The notes beneath the pieces are model-generated. The model did not search any database. It was not told where the DNA came from and was given only the letters and a program-made list of their open reading frames with translations. Both the position numbers and the translations under genes were made by a program. DNA of 64,000 nt from Rhizobium sp. RU36D (lineage in GTDB: Bacteria > Pseudomonadota > Alphaproteobacteria > Rhizobiales > Rhizobiaceae). Shown here in pieces: positions 9,201 to 17,054 of this stretch. Position 1 is the stretch's first letter; every line of letters starts with the position of its first letter. The stretch is taken from contig NZ_FWXU01000007.1 in assembly GCF_900176345.1 (NCBI RefSeq), forward strand, positions 186,001 to 250,000, read 5' to 3'.

Positions 9201-10234
9201 ACATGCGCACCGGCGGCGATGATATCGCCCAGGCGCTGGCGCTGATCGGCGTTAAGCCGGTCTGGGACATGGCGTCGCGACGCGTGACGGGCTACGAGAT
9301 CCTTCCGCCAGCGCTGCTGGGCCGACCGCGGGTCGATGTGACACTGCGGATTTCCGGTTTCTTTCGCGACGCCTTTCCCGAGCAGATCGCGCTCTATGAC
9401 AAGGCGGTCCGGGCTGTGGCCGCGCTTGACGAGGACGAGGCCGACAACCCGATTGCGGCCCGCGTCCGGGCCGAGACCACGTACTTGATGGCCGGCGGGG
9501 CCGACGAGACCTCCGCGCGTCGCCGTGCGGGGTATCGGGTCTTCGGTTCCAAGCCGGGTGCCTATGGGGCTGGCCTTCAGGCGCTGATCGATGAAAAAGG
9601 CTGGGAGCGTCGGGCCGATCTGGCCGAGGCCTATCTGGTCTGGGGCAGCTACGCCTATGGCGCCGATGTCGAGGGCAAGGCCGAGCGCGGCCTGTTGGAG
9701 GAGCGCCTGCGGGGCGTGCAGGCCGTGGTGCAGAACCAGGATAATCGCGAACACGACCTGCTGGACAGCGATGACTATTACCAGTTCGAGGGTGGCATGA
9801 CGGCCGCCATCGAACACGTCGCCGGGAACAGGCCCCGCGTTTATCACAACGATCATTCTCGCCCGGAGCGGCCCGTCATCCGCTCGCTTGAGGAGGAGAT
9901 CGGCCGGGTGGTGCGCGCGCGGGTGGTCAATCCCAAGTGGATCGACGGCGTCATGCGCCACGGCTACAAGGGCGCTTTCGAGATCGCGGCGACGGTCGAT
10001 TACATGTTTGCCTTCTCGGCCACCACGGGTGCGGTGCGCGACCACCATTTCGAGGCCGTGTATCAGGCCTTTGTCCTGGATGATCGGGTGCGCGAGTTCA
10101 TGGCTGACAAGAATGCGCCTGCTTTGCGGGACCTCGCGGAACGCCTGATCGAGGCGATCGAGCGCGGGCTGTGGACGCCCAAGAGCAATTCGGCCCGGTA
10201 TGGGCTTGAGGCGCTGGCGCGGGAGGTCGTGTGA
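6275..10234 (+). CDS. cobN: Cobaltochelatase large subunit CobN
   Basis: 1319 aa. CobN is the porphyrin-binding subunit of the ATP-dependent CobNST cobaltochelatase, which inserts Co2+ into hydrogenobyrinate a,c-diamide in the late-cobalt pathway. Family landmarks include IHMGKHGNLEWLPGKALALS and the conserved C-terminal half (GVKPVWD, VDVTLRISGFFRDAFP, DSDDYYQFEGGM). The ATG at 6275 gives the standard MHLLLAQKGSI N-terminus; the frame is open upstream over the end of cobW, but that part is antisense-like filler. An extra segment at residues about 749-801 is encoded by an in-frame palindromic repeat. cobS and cobT are not in the window. Confidence 0.95.
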   Translation: MHLLLAQKGSIADGEEAIDLGQTPGDVLFLSAADTELAAIAAAVSARTDGPRFRLASLMSLKHPMSVDTYVERSARHARLIVVRALGGASYFHYALEALHAAARRSGAGIVVLPGDDKLDPGLDRFNACSSEDRSALWSYLVEGGDANARAFVDYAAAMLGEGERPGPAAPLLKSGIWWPGRGVVGLGEWQELAPQNRPVAAICFYRALVQSGEIRPVEALIAALAEQGLSALPVFVSSLKDSVSVATIRAIFAEAPPAVVLNTTGFAVSAPGSVGASTVLDEGGAVVLQALFSSSSREAWASSAQGLSARDLAMNVALPEVDGRIMTRAVSFKAAARFDARVETNIVSHDPDFDRAAFVARLAANWARLRSTPPAERHVALIMANYPNRDGRLGNGVGLDTPAGTMEVLRAMQAAGYDTGSLPTDGDALISYLMAGPTNAARDGREIREVISLHDYIEFFESLPAPVKDAVSSRWGAPEGDPFFTEGVFALPIARFGQVAVGIQPARGYNIDPKESYHSPDLVPPHGYLAFYAYLRRTFGAHALIHMGKHGNLEWLPGKALALSPACFPEAVLGPLPHLYPFIVNDPGEGTQAKRRTSAVIIDHLTPPLTRAESYGPLKDLEALVDEYYEAAGGDPRRLKLLKKQILELIADIGLDQDAGIAAGEAEDVALQKLDAYLCDLKEMQIRDGLHIFGLAPEGRLLTDLTVALARVPRGTGEGGDQSLQRAIAWDAGLCGARHSAPASATGIPPSALPGISPSRGEIDPAMPPAQSEKAEQDQGANPKSISHLEGEMSGRTEGGTPKSDAGGLTHFDPLDCSMSAHWTGPRPDILAGLTDQPWRTQGDTVERIELLASALVAGEIACPDHWHRTRTVLEEIECRLKPSILQSGPAEIAGLLTGLDGRFVAPGPSGAPTRGRPDVLPTGRNFYSVDSRSVPTPAAYELGKKSAELLVARYAQDNGEWPVSFGLTAWGTSNMRTGGDDIAQALALIGVKPVWDMASRRVTGYEILPPALLGRPRVDVTLRISGFFRDAFPEQIALYDKAVRAVAALDEDEADNPIAARVRAETTYLMAGGADETSARRRAGYRVFGSKPGAYGAGLQALIDEKGWERRADLAEAYLVWGSYAYGADVEGKAERGLLEERLRGVQAVVQNQDNREHDLLDSDDYYQFEGGMTAAIEHVAGNRPRVYHNDHSRPERPVIRSLEEEIGRVVRARVVNPKWIDGVMRHGYKGAFEIAATVDYMFAFSATTGAVRDHHFEAVYQAFVLDDRVREFMADKNAPALRDLAERLIEAIERGLWTPKSNSARYGLEALAREVV
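8519..8679. repeat. ~160-bp palindromic repeat element inside cobN
   Basis: Two inverted arms of about 50 bp (8519-8568 and 8631-8679) flank about 62 bp of unrelated spacer. The left arm contains ATACCCCCCTCTGCC and CATCTCCCCCTCAAGGGG; the right arm is its near reverse complement, ending CAGAGGGGGGTA. The same family occurs in the cbiG-cobJ gene at 18314-18473. Repeats of this type (CTCCCCCTCAAGGGGG cores) are dispersed through rhizobial genomes. Here it lies within coding sequence without breaking the frame. Confidence 0.85.
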
Positions 10235-10235
10235 T

Positions 10236-10625
10236 ATGGCGAGGCTATCAGGTCACTGTCTGTGCGGGAGCGTCCGCTTCACAATATCAGGCGCGGTGCG
10301 TGGCGCGCTGCATTGCCATTGCCAAGCGTGCCGCAGGGCGACGTCTTCGCCGTTGACAACCTTCGTGACCGTCGCCCGGTCGGATGCCGAAATATCAGGA
10401 GATAGCTATCGGCTGTATGCCTCGTCGCCGGGCGTGAGCCGCGGATTTTGTGGAACTTGCGGTTCGCCGATGTCCTATGTGTCCGACCAACGTCCTGACG
10501 AGATTGATTTTTACGTCGCAAGCCTTGACGATGCATCGTCGATCATCATTCGTGAACATGGCTATTGGGGCGAGCGGGTTTCGTGGCTCAACGTGGTCGA
10601 CGACTTGCCGAAGAATGAAGCATAG
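10236..10625 (+). CDS. GFA/CENP-V domain protein
   Basis: 129 aa. Small zinc-binding fold of the glutathione-dependent formaldehyde-activating enzyme (GFA) family. The metal-ligand cysteines are visible as CLCGSVRF (residues 8-15), CHCQACRR and CGTCGSP. The start ATG is 2 bp after the cobN stop and gives the family N-terminus (MARLSGHCLCG). Many GFA-family proteins have no proven formaldehyde activity, so only the fold is claimed. A second family member follows cobM at 20664. Confidence 0.82.
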   Translation: MARLSGHCLCGSVRFTISGAVRGALHCHCQACRRATSSPLTTFVTVARSDAEISGDSYRLYASSPGVSRGFCGTCGSPMSYVSDQRPDEIDFYVASLDDASSIIIREHGYWGERVSWLNVVDDLPKNEA

Positions 10626-10635
10626 GATGGATAGA

Positions 10636-11052
10636 ATGGTCGATATCAGCCTTGTCGATGCGGAAGACGAGGATTTTGCCAAGGGGGTGCTGGACATCCT
10701 CGATGCCTCCGCGCGCGATCTGGGCCGTCCCTTCGAGCCCAATACCGTGCAGTTCCGGGCTGGTGATGCCGATGGACATCTTTTCGGCGGGCTGGTCGGG
10801 TCTGAGGTTCAGGGCTGGTTCTTCGTCAAGTATCTGGCGGTGACGGCCGAGGTCCGCGGCCAGGGCGTGGGCGCCCGGCTTCTGGCCGCGGCAGAGCAAT
10901 TGGCAAGGGATCGGGGCTTGGCAGGTGTGTATCTCGACACGTTCGATTTCCAGGCGCCGCGCTTTTACAGTCGCGAGGGCTATGTCGAAATGGGTCGGCT
11001 GCCGGCCGCTGGCGGCGCACCGCAGCGCATCTGGTTCGTCAAGGCATTCTAG
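10636..11052 (+). CDS. GNAT-family N-acetyltransferase
   Basis: 138 aa GCN5-type acetyltransferase. The acetyl-CoA binding motif A is FVKYLAVTAEVRGQGVGARL (residues about 65-84), with the R/Q-x-x-G-x-G/A loop in RGQGVG; the end has LDTFDFQAPRFYSREGYVE. The ATG at 10636 is preferred over one at 10627 because AGGATGG lies at a suitable distance. It sits between the GFA gene and cobO in the same operon. The substrate is unknown. Confidence 0.8.
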   Translation: MVDISLVDAEDEDFAKGVLDILDASARDLGRPFEPNTVQFRAGDADGHLFGGLVGSEVQGWFFVKYLAVTAEVRGQGVGARLLAAAEQLARDRGLAGVYLDTFDFQAPRFYSREGYVEMGRLPAAGGAPQRIWFVKAF

Positions 11053-11069
11053 GAGTTGGAGAGCGTATT

Positions 11070-11699
11070 ATGACCGCGGAAACACTTCCTGACGATGCTG
11101 ACCTCGTGCGTCACGCCGAGAAGATGGCCAAGAAAAAGGCCGCCCGTGAGAAGATCATGGCCACCAAGACAGGCGAAAAGGGCCTGGTGATCGTCCATAC
11201 CGGCAAGGGCAAGGGCAAGTCATCGGCCGCCTTCGGCATGATCTTCCGCCATATCGCCCATGGCCGCCAATGCGCCGTCGTGCAATTCATCAAGGGCGCG
11301 ATGTCGACCGGCGAGCGGGATCTGATCCTCAAGCATTTTTCCGATGTCTGTGCGTTCCACACCATGGGCGAGGGCTTTACCTGGGAAACCCAGGACAAGG
11401 CCCGCGACATCGCCATGGCAAAGGCGGCCTGGGAGAAAGCCAAGGAACTTATCCGCGATCCCGCAAACCTCATGGTGCTGCTGGACGAGATCAACATCGC
11501 CATTCGCTACGACTATATCGATATTGCGGAGGTCGTGGAGTTTCTCTCCAGCGAGAAGCCCGAGATGACCCATGTGGTGCTGACTGGCCGCAACGCCAAG
11601 GAAGAACTGATCGAGATCGCCGATCTGGTCACCGAGATGGAACTGGTGAAGCACCCGTTCCGCTCCGGTATCAAGGCGCAGATCGGCGTCGAGTTTTAA
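11070..11699 (+). CDS. cobO: Cob(I)yrinic acid a,c-diamide adenosyltransferase
   Basis: 209 aa (CobO/BtuR/CobA-Salmonella type). It transfers the 5-prime-deoxyadenosyl group of ATP to Co(I) corrinoids. The unusual P-loop GKGKGKSSAAFG is at residues 45-56, and the family segments VVQFIKGAMSTGE, LVLLDEINIAIRYDY-like LDEINIA and VVLTGRNAKEELIE are present. It is the last gene of the riboswitch operon on the plus strand, 17 bp after the GNAT gene. The following gene is on the opposite strand. Confidence 0.95.
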   Translation: MTAETLPDDADLVRHAEKMAKKKAAREKIMATKTGEKGLVIVHTGKGKGKSSAAFGMIFRHIAHGRQCAVVQFIKGAMSTGERDLILKHFSDVCAFHTMGEGFTWETQDKARDIAMAKAAWEKAKELIRDPANLMVLLDEINIAIRYDYIDIAEVVEFLSSEKPEMTHVVLTGRNAKEELIEIADLVTEMELVKHPFRSGIKAQIGVEF

Positions 11700-11716
11700 G
11701 TTCTGCGAACGACGAC

Positions 11717-12502
11717 TCAGAGGCCGGTCCAGATCCGCAGGGGATTGGAGGGATCGGCCAGCAGCCTCACAGCCATCGCGCAGCAGGAGAGGACCAGCAG
11801 CGGCTTGATGATGCGGGCACCGCCGCGCATGGCGAAACGCGAGCCGATCTGCGCACCGAGGAACTGGCCAAGCCCCATGATCAGGCCGATTTTCCAGAGC
11901 ACCGCGCCGGTGAAGACGAAGACGAGGAAGGCGCCGGCATTCGAGCCGAAGTTCAGCAACTTCGTGTGCGCGGTCGCCTTCAGCATGCCGAAGCCGGCAA
12001 GCGAAACGAAGGCCAGCATGAAAAACGATCCCGTGCCTGGGCCGAACACGCCGTCATAGAAGCCAATGAGCGGAACAAATGTGACCCCGAACAGGAATGG
12101 TGTCATGCGTCGATGGCTGTCCTGGTCGCTGAGATTTGGCTTCAGCGCGAAATAAAGCGCGATCGACACCAGGAGCACGGGCATGATTGCCCTTAGGACA
12201 TCGCCGGGCACCATGGCGGCAAATCCCGCGCCGATGATGCCGCCGGCCGCTGCGACGAGCGCCATCGGCAATTGCGCCTTCAGGTCTACATGGCCACGCC
12301 GGGCATAGGCAATCGTCGCCGAAGCCGATCCGAACTGCGACTGCAGCTTGTTCGTCCCCAGCGTTTCCAGCGGCGGTATGCCGGCAATCAGCATCGCGGG
12401 GAGGGTGATCAGACCGCCGCCGCCGGCAATCGAATCGACGAAGCCGGCAAAGACCGCTGCCAGGAACAGCAGAAACAGGGTGTGAAGCATGATTTCAGGC
12501 AC
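11717..12502 (-). CDS. TauE/SafE-family membrane exporter
   Basis: 261 aa, about eight hydrophobic segments. The TauE/SafE (DUF81) signature GFVDSIAGGGGLITLPAML lies near the N-terminus and GxxDGxxGPGTG (FYDGVFGPGTGSFF) in the second half. Family members export sulfite, sulfoacetate or other organic anions, and some have been proposed to move metals. A GTG at 12502 with AAGG upstream is chosen; the ATG at 12490 is the alternative. It is convergent with cobO (17 bp apart) and divergent from cbiX, placed within the cobalamin genes but transcribed separately. Substrate unknown. Confidence 0.85.
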   Translation of the reverse strand: MPEIMLHTLFLLFLAAVFAGFVDSIAGGGGLITLPAMLIAGIPPLETLGTNKLQSQFGSASATIAYARRGHVDLKAQLPMALVAAAGGIIGAGFAAMVPGDVLRAIMPVLLVSIALYFALKPNLSDQDSHRRMTPFLFGVTFVPLIGFYDGVFGPGTGSFFMLAFVSLAGFGMLKATAHTKLLNFGSNAGAFLVFVFTGAVLWKIGLIMGLGQFLGAQIGSRFAMRGGARIIKPLLVLSCCAMAVRLLADPSNPLRIWTGL

Positions 12503-12718
12503 GGCAATGACCTTGAATGGTGTGGTGCCTCGGGTTGATCCGGGGGCGCATCGCTATCGCAGAATTGCTTGCGGCCTGAAAGGTCGATTGGCGCCAGTTT
12601 CGCCAAATAATCCGCCTCTGATGTTGGTGAGCCCGGCTTTGCGCAGATGGCGGCGAGAATGACGCAAACGGGTTTGACCTGATGCAGGCGACTGGATAAA
12701 GCTCTTGCCATGTGCGAC

Positions 12719-12800
12719 GGCGCCTGTTCGACAGGCTGGAAATAGTCCGGTGCGGCCGACCCAAGCAGGGGGCCAATTCCGGAGCTGTCCCAATGGCCAT
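12719..12800 (+). promoter_or_regulatory. Degenerate cobalamin-riboswitch-like segment upstream of cbiX
   Basis: In the 361-bp gap 12503-12863, the sequence GGCGCCTGTTCGACAGG, then GGAAATAGTCCGGTGCGG, then CCGGAGCTGTCCC resembles the 5-prime core of a cobalamin riboswitch. The highly conserved CCGCAACTGT box and the 3-prime GCCAGGAGACC box are not recognisable. It may be a decayed or variant aptamer or a chance resemblance. The rest of the gap should contain the divergent promoters of the exporter and cbiX. Confidence 0.3.
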
Positions 12801-12863
12801 GGAACCGCTTGAGGCGGCTCCGGCGCTTCGTACATGCCGATTTTTGCGAAGCAGGAGGCCCAT

Positions 12864-14270
12864 ATGGCGGAAAAACTCGGAATCATGGTCTGCGGACACG
12901 GTAGCCGCAATCAGAACGCGGCGCGGGAGTTTGCTGTTATTGCGGAGGCGCTGAAGGCCCGCAATCCCGACATGCCGGTCGAGTATGGCTACCTCGAATT
13001 CTGCAACCCCGTCATTGCCGAGGGGCTGGATCGCCTGCGGGCGCAAGGGGTGACGCGCGTTCTCGCCGTGCCGGGCATGCTGTTTGCCGCCGGTCACGCG
13101 AAGAACGACATCCCCTCTGTCCTCAATACCTACCAGGCCCAGCATCCCGGCTTCGTGATCAATTATGGCCGCGAACTTGGCATTGATCTGAAGATGATCC
13201 GGGCGGCCGGCGATCGAATCCAGGAGGCTGTCGATGCGGTCAATGCCGAGCATGGGTTCGTCGATCGCCACGACACGCTGTTGATGGTGGTCGGGCGTGG
13301 CTCGTCCGATCCAGATGCCAATTCCAACGCCACGAAGGTCATGCGCATGCTCTGGGAAGGCATGGGCTTTGGCTGGGGCGAAACCTGCTATTCCGGCGTG
13401 ACCTTTCCGCTGGTCGAGCCCGGTCTGACCCATGCGGCAAAGCTCGGCTACAAGCGCATCGTCGTTTTCCCGTATTTCCTGTTCACCGGCGTGCTGGTGA
13501 AGCGCATCTATTCCTACACGGACGAGGTTGCGGCCCGTCATCCCGAGATCCAGTTCGTCAAGGCGGGTTATCTCAACGATCACCCGCTGGTGCTCGACGC
13601 CTTCCAGGACCGCGTGCGCGAGACGCTGGAAGGGCAGGCGGTCATGAACTGCCAGATGTGCAAGTACCGCGAACAGGTGCTGGGTTTCGAGGCGGATATC
13701 GGGCGGCCCCAGGAAAGCCATCACCACCATGTCGAGGGGATCGGCGGCGGCTTGGAAAACTGTCCGTGCAAGGGGGATTGCGATGCCTCCTGCCGTGACG
13801 AGGATTTCTGTCGCCAGCATGGCCTGCCGTTTACGCCGCTGCATTCCCATGCGGAGCCAAATGCCCTGGAGCCGGTGTTCGATTACGGCGCCTCCGTCAC
13901 CCTCGGCGGAAAATATGCTCATCTGATGAATGCAGCACCCGATGCCGATCTTCAGGCGGTGATGGATGCGCCGTCGACGGGGAAAGCCCATGGTCACGAG
14001 CATGGGCCGGACTGCGGCTGCGGTCACCATCACGATCATGGTCACCATCACCACGACCACGGGCACCACCACGACCATGGGCATGACCGCAATCATGACC
14101 ACGGGCACCATCACCACGATGACCACGGGCATCATCACGACCATTCGCACGGTCATGCGCATGACCATGCCCATGGTCACGGCCACGGGCACGGGCATGA
14201 TCATCACCACGCGCCCTATCCCCATGCGGACCATCCGCTGGGACCGAGATCGATGCAGAAGAAGAAGTGA
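12864..14270 (+). CDS. cbiX: CbiX-type sirohydrochlorin cobaltochelatase with Cys cluster and His-rich tail
   Basis: 468 aa. CbiX inserts Co2+ into sirohydrochlorin in the early-cobalt pathway without ATP. The chelatase fold begins MVCGHGSRNQ with metal-ligand candidate H12, and a second conserved part is RIVVFPYFLFTGVLVKRI. MNCQMC (residues about 260-265) matches the MxCxxC iron-sulfur motif of long CbiX proteins, and a further Cys-rich segment CPCKGDCDASCRDEDFC follows. Residues about 374-455 are almost entirely His, Asp and Gly, a metal-storage-like tail. ATG 12864 is preceded by GCAGGAGG. The stop overlaps the start of the next gene. Confidence 0.88.
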   Translation: MAEKLGIMVCGHGSRNQNAAREFAVIAEALKARNPDMPVEYGYLEFCNPVIAEGLDRLRAQGVTRVLAVPGMLFAAGHAKNDIPSVLNTYQAQHPGFVINYGRELGIDLKMIRAAGDRIQEAVDAVNAEHGFVDRHDTLLMVVGRGSSDPDANSNATKVMRMLWEGMGFGWGETCYSGVTFPLVEPGLTHAAKLGYKRIVVFPYFLFTGVLVKRIYSYTDEVAARHPEIQFVKAGYLNDHPLVLDAFQDRVRETLEGQAVMNCQMCKYREQVLGFEADIGRPQESHHHHVEGIGGGLENCPCKGDCDASCRDEDFCRQHGLPFTPLHSHAEPNALEPVFDYGASVTLGGKYAHLMNAAPDADLQAVMDAPSTGKAHGHEHGPDCGCGHHHDHGHHHHDHGHHHDHGHDRNHDHGHHHHDDHGHHHDHSHGHAHDHAHGHGHGHGHDHHHAPYPHADHPLGPRSMQKKK

Positions 14271-15832
14271 TGGCGCTGTTCGACCGCTATCTGATCGTCG
14301 ACTGGTCCGGGGCCGGTCAACCGGTCACGGGCAAGAACTCGCTCTGGGCGTGCCTCGTCCGGCGCGAGGGCGATGGTCATGCGATCGAGTGGAACGAGAA
14401 TTTCTCAACGCGCCACGCCTTCATGCAGCGGCTTGCTGCGGTGGTCGGTTCAGCCGTCGCCGAAGGCCATCGTCTGCTTTGTGGCTTCGACTTCGCCTTT
14501 GGTTACCCCGAGGGAACCGCCGAGCGGCTGGCGCAGGAGCCCAACTGGCGGTCCCTCTGGCGCAAGATCGCCGACGAAATCGAGGATGCGTCCGACAACC
14601 GTAACAACCGCTTCGATCTCGCCTCGCGCTGGAATGCAATTCATTTTTCCGGCGAGCCGCGCTTCTGGGGACGGCCGCATCAGCATGTCTATGCCAATCT
14701 CTCCGACAAGAAGCCGCCGGCACCGGCCCAGGCGCCACTTGCCTTTCGCAGATCGGAACAGTTTGCCAAGGGAGCGAAATCCGTCTGGCAATTGAGCTAC
14801 AACGGCTCCGTGGGCAGCCAGACACTGCTCGGCATTGCCAGGCTGTCGCGCTTTCTGGACGAGAGCGACCACGGGAAAGACGTCGCCGTATGGCCGTTCG
14901 AGACCGGCTTTGCTGCGAATTTCGCCAAGCCTGTTGTTTTCGCCGAAATCTATCCGTCGCTGTTCGCTCTGATCGCTCAGGACGAGGTTAGGGACCAGGC
15001 GCAGGTCAGGACGGTTGCCGAAGCCTTTGCCCGCTTTGACGCGGACGGGCGGCTTGGCAGGCTACTTGATCGCCCACCGATGCTGTCTGACGCGGAGGTG
15101 GCGACATCGCTTTCCGAGGAGGGCTGGGTGCTCGGCATCGGTCACGAAGCCCTAAAGGTGGCCGCCTCTGGCCCCGCCAGCGAAGAGATTGCGTCCGTGA
15201 GCGACTATATCCGCGATCCCGCGGAAATCTACCGGCAGTCCTTTGCCACGATCCGGCGAGAAGCGGATTTGTCCCGCTTTTCCAATGGCATGGAAGCCTT
15301 GGCTATCAGGCTGATTCATGCTTGCGGCATGATCGATGTGGTCGATGACATTGCTTTTTCCGAGGGGGCCTTCGAGGCGGGTGCGGCAGCCCTTCTGAAA
15401 GGAGCGCCTGTCCTCTGCGATGCCGAGATGGTGCGTCACGGGATCATCCGGCGGCTGCTCCCCGATGACAATCCGGTTCTTTGCCTTTTGAACGATGAGC
15501 GCGTGCGGCCGCGGGCGGCCGAGATCGGCAATACCAGGTCCGCCGCGCAGGTCGATCTGTGGGACCAGCATCTGGCCGGCGCTGTCGTGGCGATCGGCAA
15601 TGCGCCGACAGCGCTGTTCCGGCTCCTGGAGCGGGTGGATGCAGGGGCGCCGATGCCGGCGCTTGTGCTCGGTTTTCCCGTCGGTTTCGTCGGCGCCGCC
15701 GAAAGCAAGGAGGCTTTGATCTCTAGTCGCAGCGGCATTCCCTATATTGCGGTGCGCGGCCGGCGCGGTGGCTCTGCCATGGCATCGGCGGCCGTCAACG
15801 CCATCGCGGGAGGCCTTGGTGCCAATGACTAA
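14270..15832 (+). CDS. cobH: Fusion: DUF429-like N-terminal domain plus precorrin-8X methylmutase CobH
   Basis: 520 aa, over twice the usual CobH length of about 210. Residues about 309-520 are CobH/CbiC, which moves a methyl group from C11 to C12 of precorrin-8: SDYIRDPAEIYRQSF, the catalytic-histidine segment AIRLIHACGM, and the C-terminal GFPVGFVGAAESKEAL. Residues 1-300 are a separate domain beginning YLIVDWSGAG, with GFDFAFGYPEG and VVFAEIYPSLF; the VDWSG, GFDFAFGYP and EIYP pattern suggests an RNase H-like, DUF429-type fold, but this is tentative. The ATG at 14270 overlaps the cbiX stop by 1 nt (TGATG). The 3-prime end overlaps cobL by 8 nt. Confidence 0.88.
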   Translation: MALFDRYLIVDWSGAGQPVTGKNSLWACLVRREGDGHAIEWNENFSTRHAFMQRLAAVVGSAVAEGHRLLCGFDFAFGYPEGTAERLAQEPNWRSLWRKIADEIEDASDNRNNRFDLASRWNAIHFSGEPRFWGRPHQHVYANLSDKKPPAPAQAPLAFRRSEQFAKGAKSVWQLSYNGSVGSQTLLGIARLSRFLDESDHGKDVAVWPFETGFAANFAKPVVFAEIYPSLFALIAQDEVRDQAQVRTVAEAFARFDADGRLGRLLDRPPMLSDAEVATSLSEEGWVLGIGHEALKVAASGPASEEIASVSDYIRDPAEIYRQSFATIRREADLSRFSNGMEALAIRLIHACGMIDVVDDIAFSEGAFEAGAAALLKGAPVLCDAEMVRHGIIRRLLPDDNPVLCLLNDERVRPRAAEIGNTRSAAQVDLWDQHLAGAVVAIGNAPTALFRLLERVDAGAPMPALVLGFPVGFVGAAESKEALISSRSGIPYIAVRGRRGGSAMASAAVNAIAGGLGAND

Positions 15833-17054
15833 GGTGTGGCTGACAGTGATTGGGGTTGGCGACAACGGGCTTGAGAGCCTGACGCCGGAAGCGCAGGCGC
15901 TGTTGTGGCAGGCCGAGACCATTGTGCTCGGGGAACGGCTGGAGGGCGTGCTGGCGGGCGGCACGCTGCCGAACCTCAAGCGCGTCCTGAACTGGAGCGC
16001 CGGCTTCCGAGATACCCTGCAGGCGCTGTTGAAACTGCGTGGCCAGCCGGTCACGGTCCTTGCCACAGGCGATCCCATGCATTTTGGCATCGGTGCCACC
16101 TTGCGTCGCTATGTCGATGCCGAGGAGTTGCGCATCCTGCCAAGCCCATCGGCCTTTTCGCTGGCGGCCGCCCGGTTGGGCTGGCCCTTGCAGCAGGTGG
16201 CGCAGATATCACTCCATGGTCGTCCGGTTGAGCATCTCAATCGCCATATCCTGCCGCGGGCGCGCATCATCGCTCTGACGTCGGATCGGGAGACGGCGGG
16301 CCAAGTCGCCGAGATGCTGGTTGCCCGGGGTTTTGGCGGCTCGAAACTGGCCATACTTGAACACATGGGCGGTGTGGCCGAGCGACGACTGGACCTGAGC
16401 GCCGAGGAGTTCTGCGAGGAACCGCCCGAGATTGCGGATTTCTTTGCGCTGGCGATCGATTGCGCCGGTGGCGGACCGCTGCAGGCGCTGATCCCCGGTC
16501 TTCCCGATGATGCCTTCCGGCATGATGGCCAATTGACCAAGCGGGAGGTGAGGGCGGTCACGCTCTCCCTGCTCGCGCCTTTCCCGAATGCCACCCTCTG
16601 GGATGTCGGTGCGGGTTGCGGTTCGATCTCCATCGAATGGCTGCGCACGGGCATGGGCACCGAGGCGGTGGCAATCGAGAGCAAGCCGGAACGCGTGGCC
16701 ATGATCGAGGCGAATGCTGGGAGGCTCGGCGTGCCGGATCTCAGAATCGTCGAGGGATCTGCACCGGATGCCTTGCTCGATCTTGATGATCCCGATGTGA
16801 TCTTCATCGGCGGCGGTATCACACATGAGGGCGTGTTCGAGGCGTGCTGGACCGCGCTGCAACCTGGGGGACGGTTGGTTGCCAATGCGGTGACCGTTGA
16901 GGGAGAAGCGCGGCTTGCCATGCTGCGCCAAGCCCATGGCGGCGAACTCACCCGCATTGCCGTCAGCCGTGCCGCCCCGGTCGGCCGCTATTGCGGCTGG
17001 AAGGCGTTGATGCCGGTGACGATCTGGGCCGTGACCAAAGGCGGTGAGACATGA
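15825..17054 (+). CDS. cobL: Precorrin-6Y C5,15-methyltransferase (decarboxylating)
   Basis: 409 aa. CobL methylates precorrin-6B at C5 and C15 and decarboxylates the C12 acetate side chain. The N-terminal CbiE-type methyltransferase domain (VIGVGDNGLESL, TVLATGDPMHFGIG) spans about 1-200; the C-terminal CbiT-type domain has the SAM motif LWDVGAGCGSISIEW and VIFIGGGIT. ATG 15825 lies inside the end of cobH and yields the family N-terminus MTKVWLTVIGVG. It overlaps cobI by 4 nt, indicating translational coupling. Confidence 0.95.
   Translation: MTKVWLTVIGVGDNGLESLTPEAQALLWQAETIVLGERLEGVLAGGTLPNLKRVLNWSAGFRDTLQALLKLRGQPVTVLATGDPMHFGIGATLRRYVDAEELRILPSPSAFSLAAARLGWPLQQVAQISLHGRPVEHLNRHILPRARIIALTSDRETAGQVAEMLVARGFGGSKLAILEHMGGVAERRLDLSAEEFCEEPPEIADFFALAIDCAGGGPLQALIPGLPDDAFRHDGQLTKREVRAVTLSLLAPFPNATLWDVGAGCGSISIEWLRTGMGTEAVAIESKPERVAMIEANAGRLGVPDLRIVEGSAPDALLDLDDPDVIFIGGGITHEGVFEACWTALQPGGRLVANAVTVEGEARLAMLRQAHGGELTRIAVSRAAPVGRYCGWKALMPVTIWAVTKGGET

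Noticed and set aside
14030..14220. Tandem CACCATCACGAC-like DNA repeats that look like a CRISPR or minisatellite
   Set aside because: They encode the His/Asp/Gly tail of CbiX in frame and lack regular spacers.
12495..14234. A 579-codon minus-strand frame opposite cbiX
   Set aside because: Its Met/Val-rich N-terminus is the antisense of the His-rich repeat tail of CbiX; no domain is visible.
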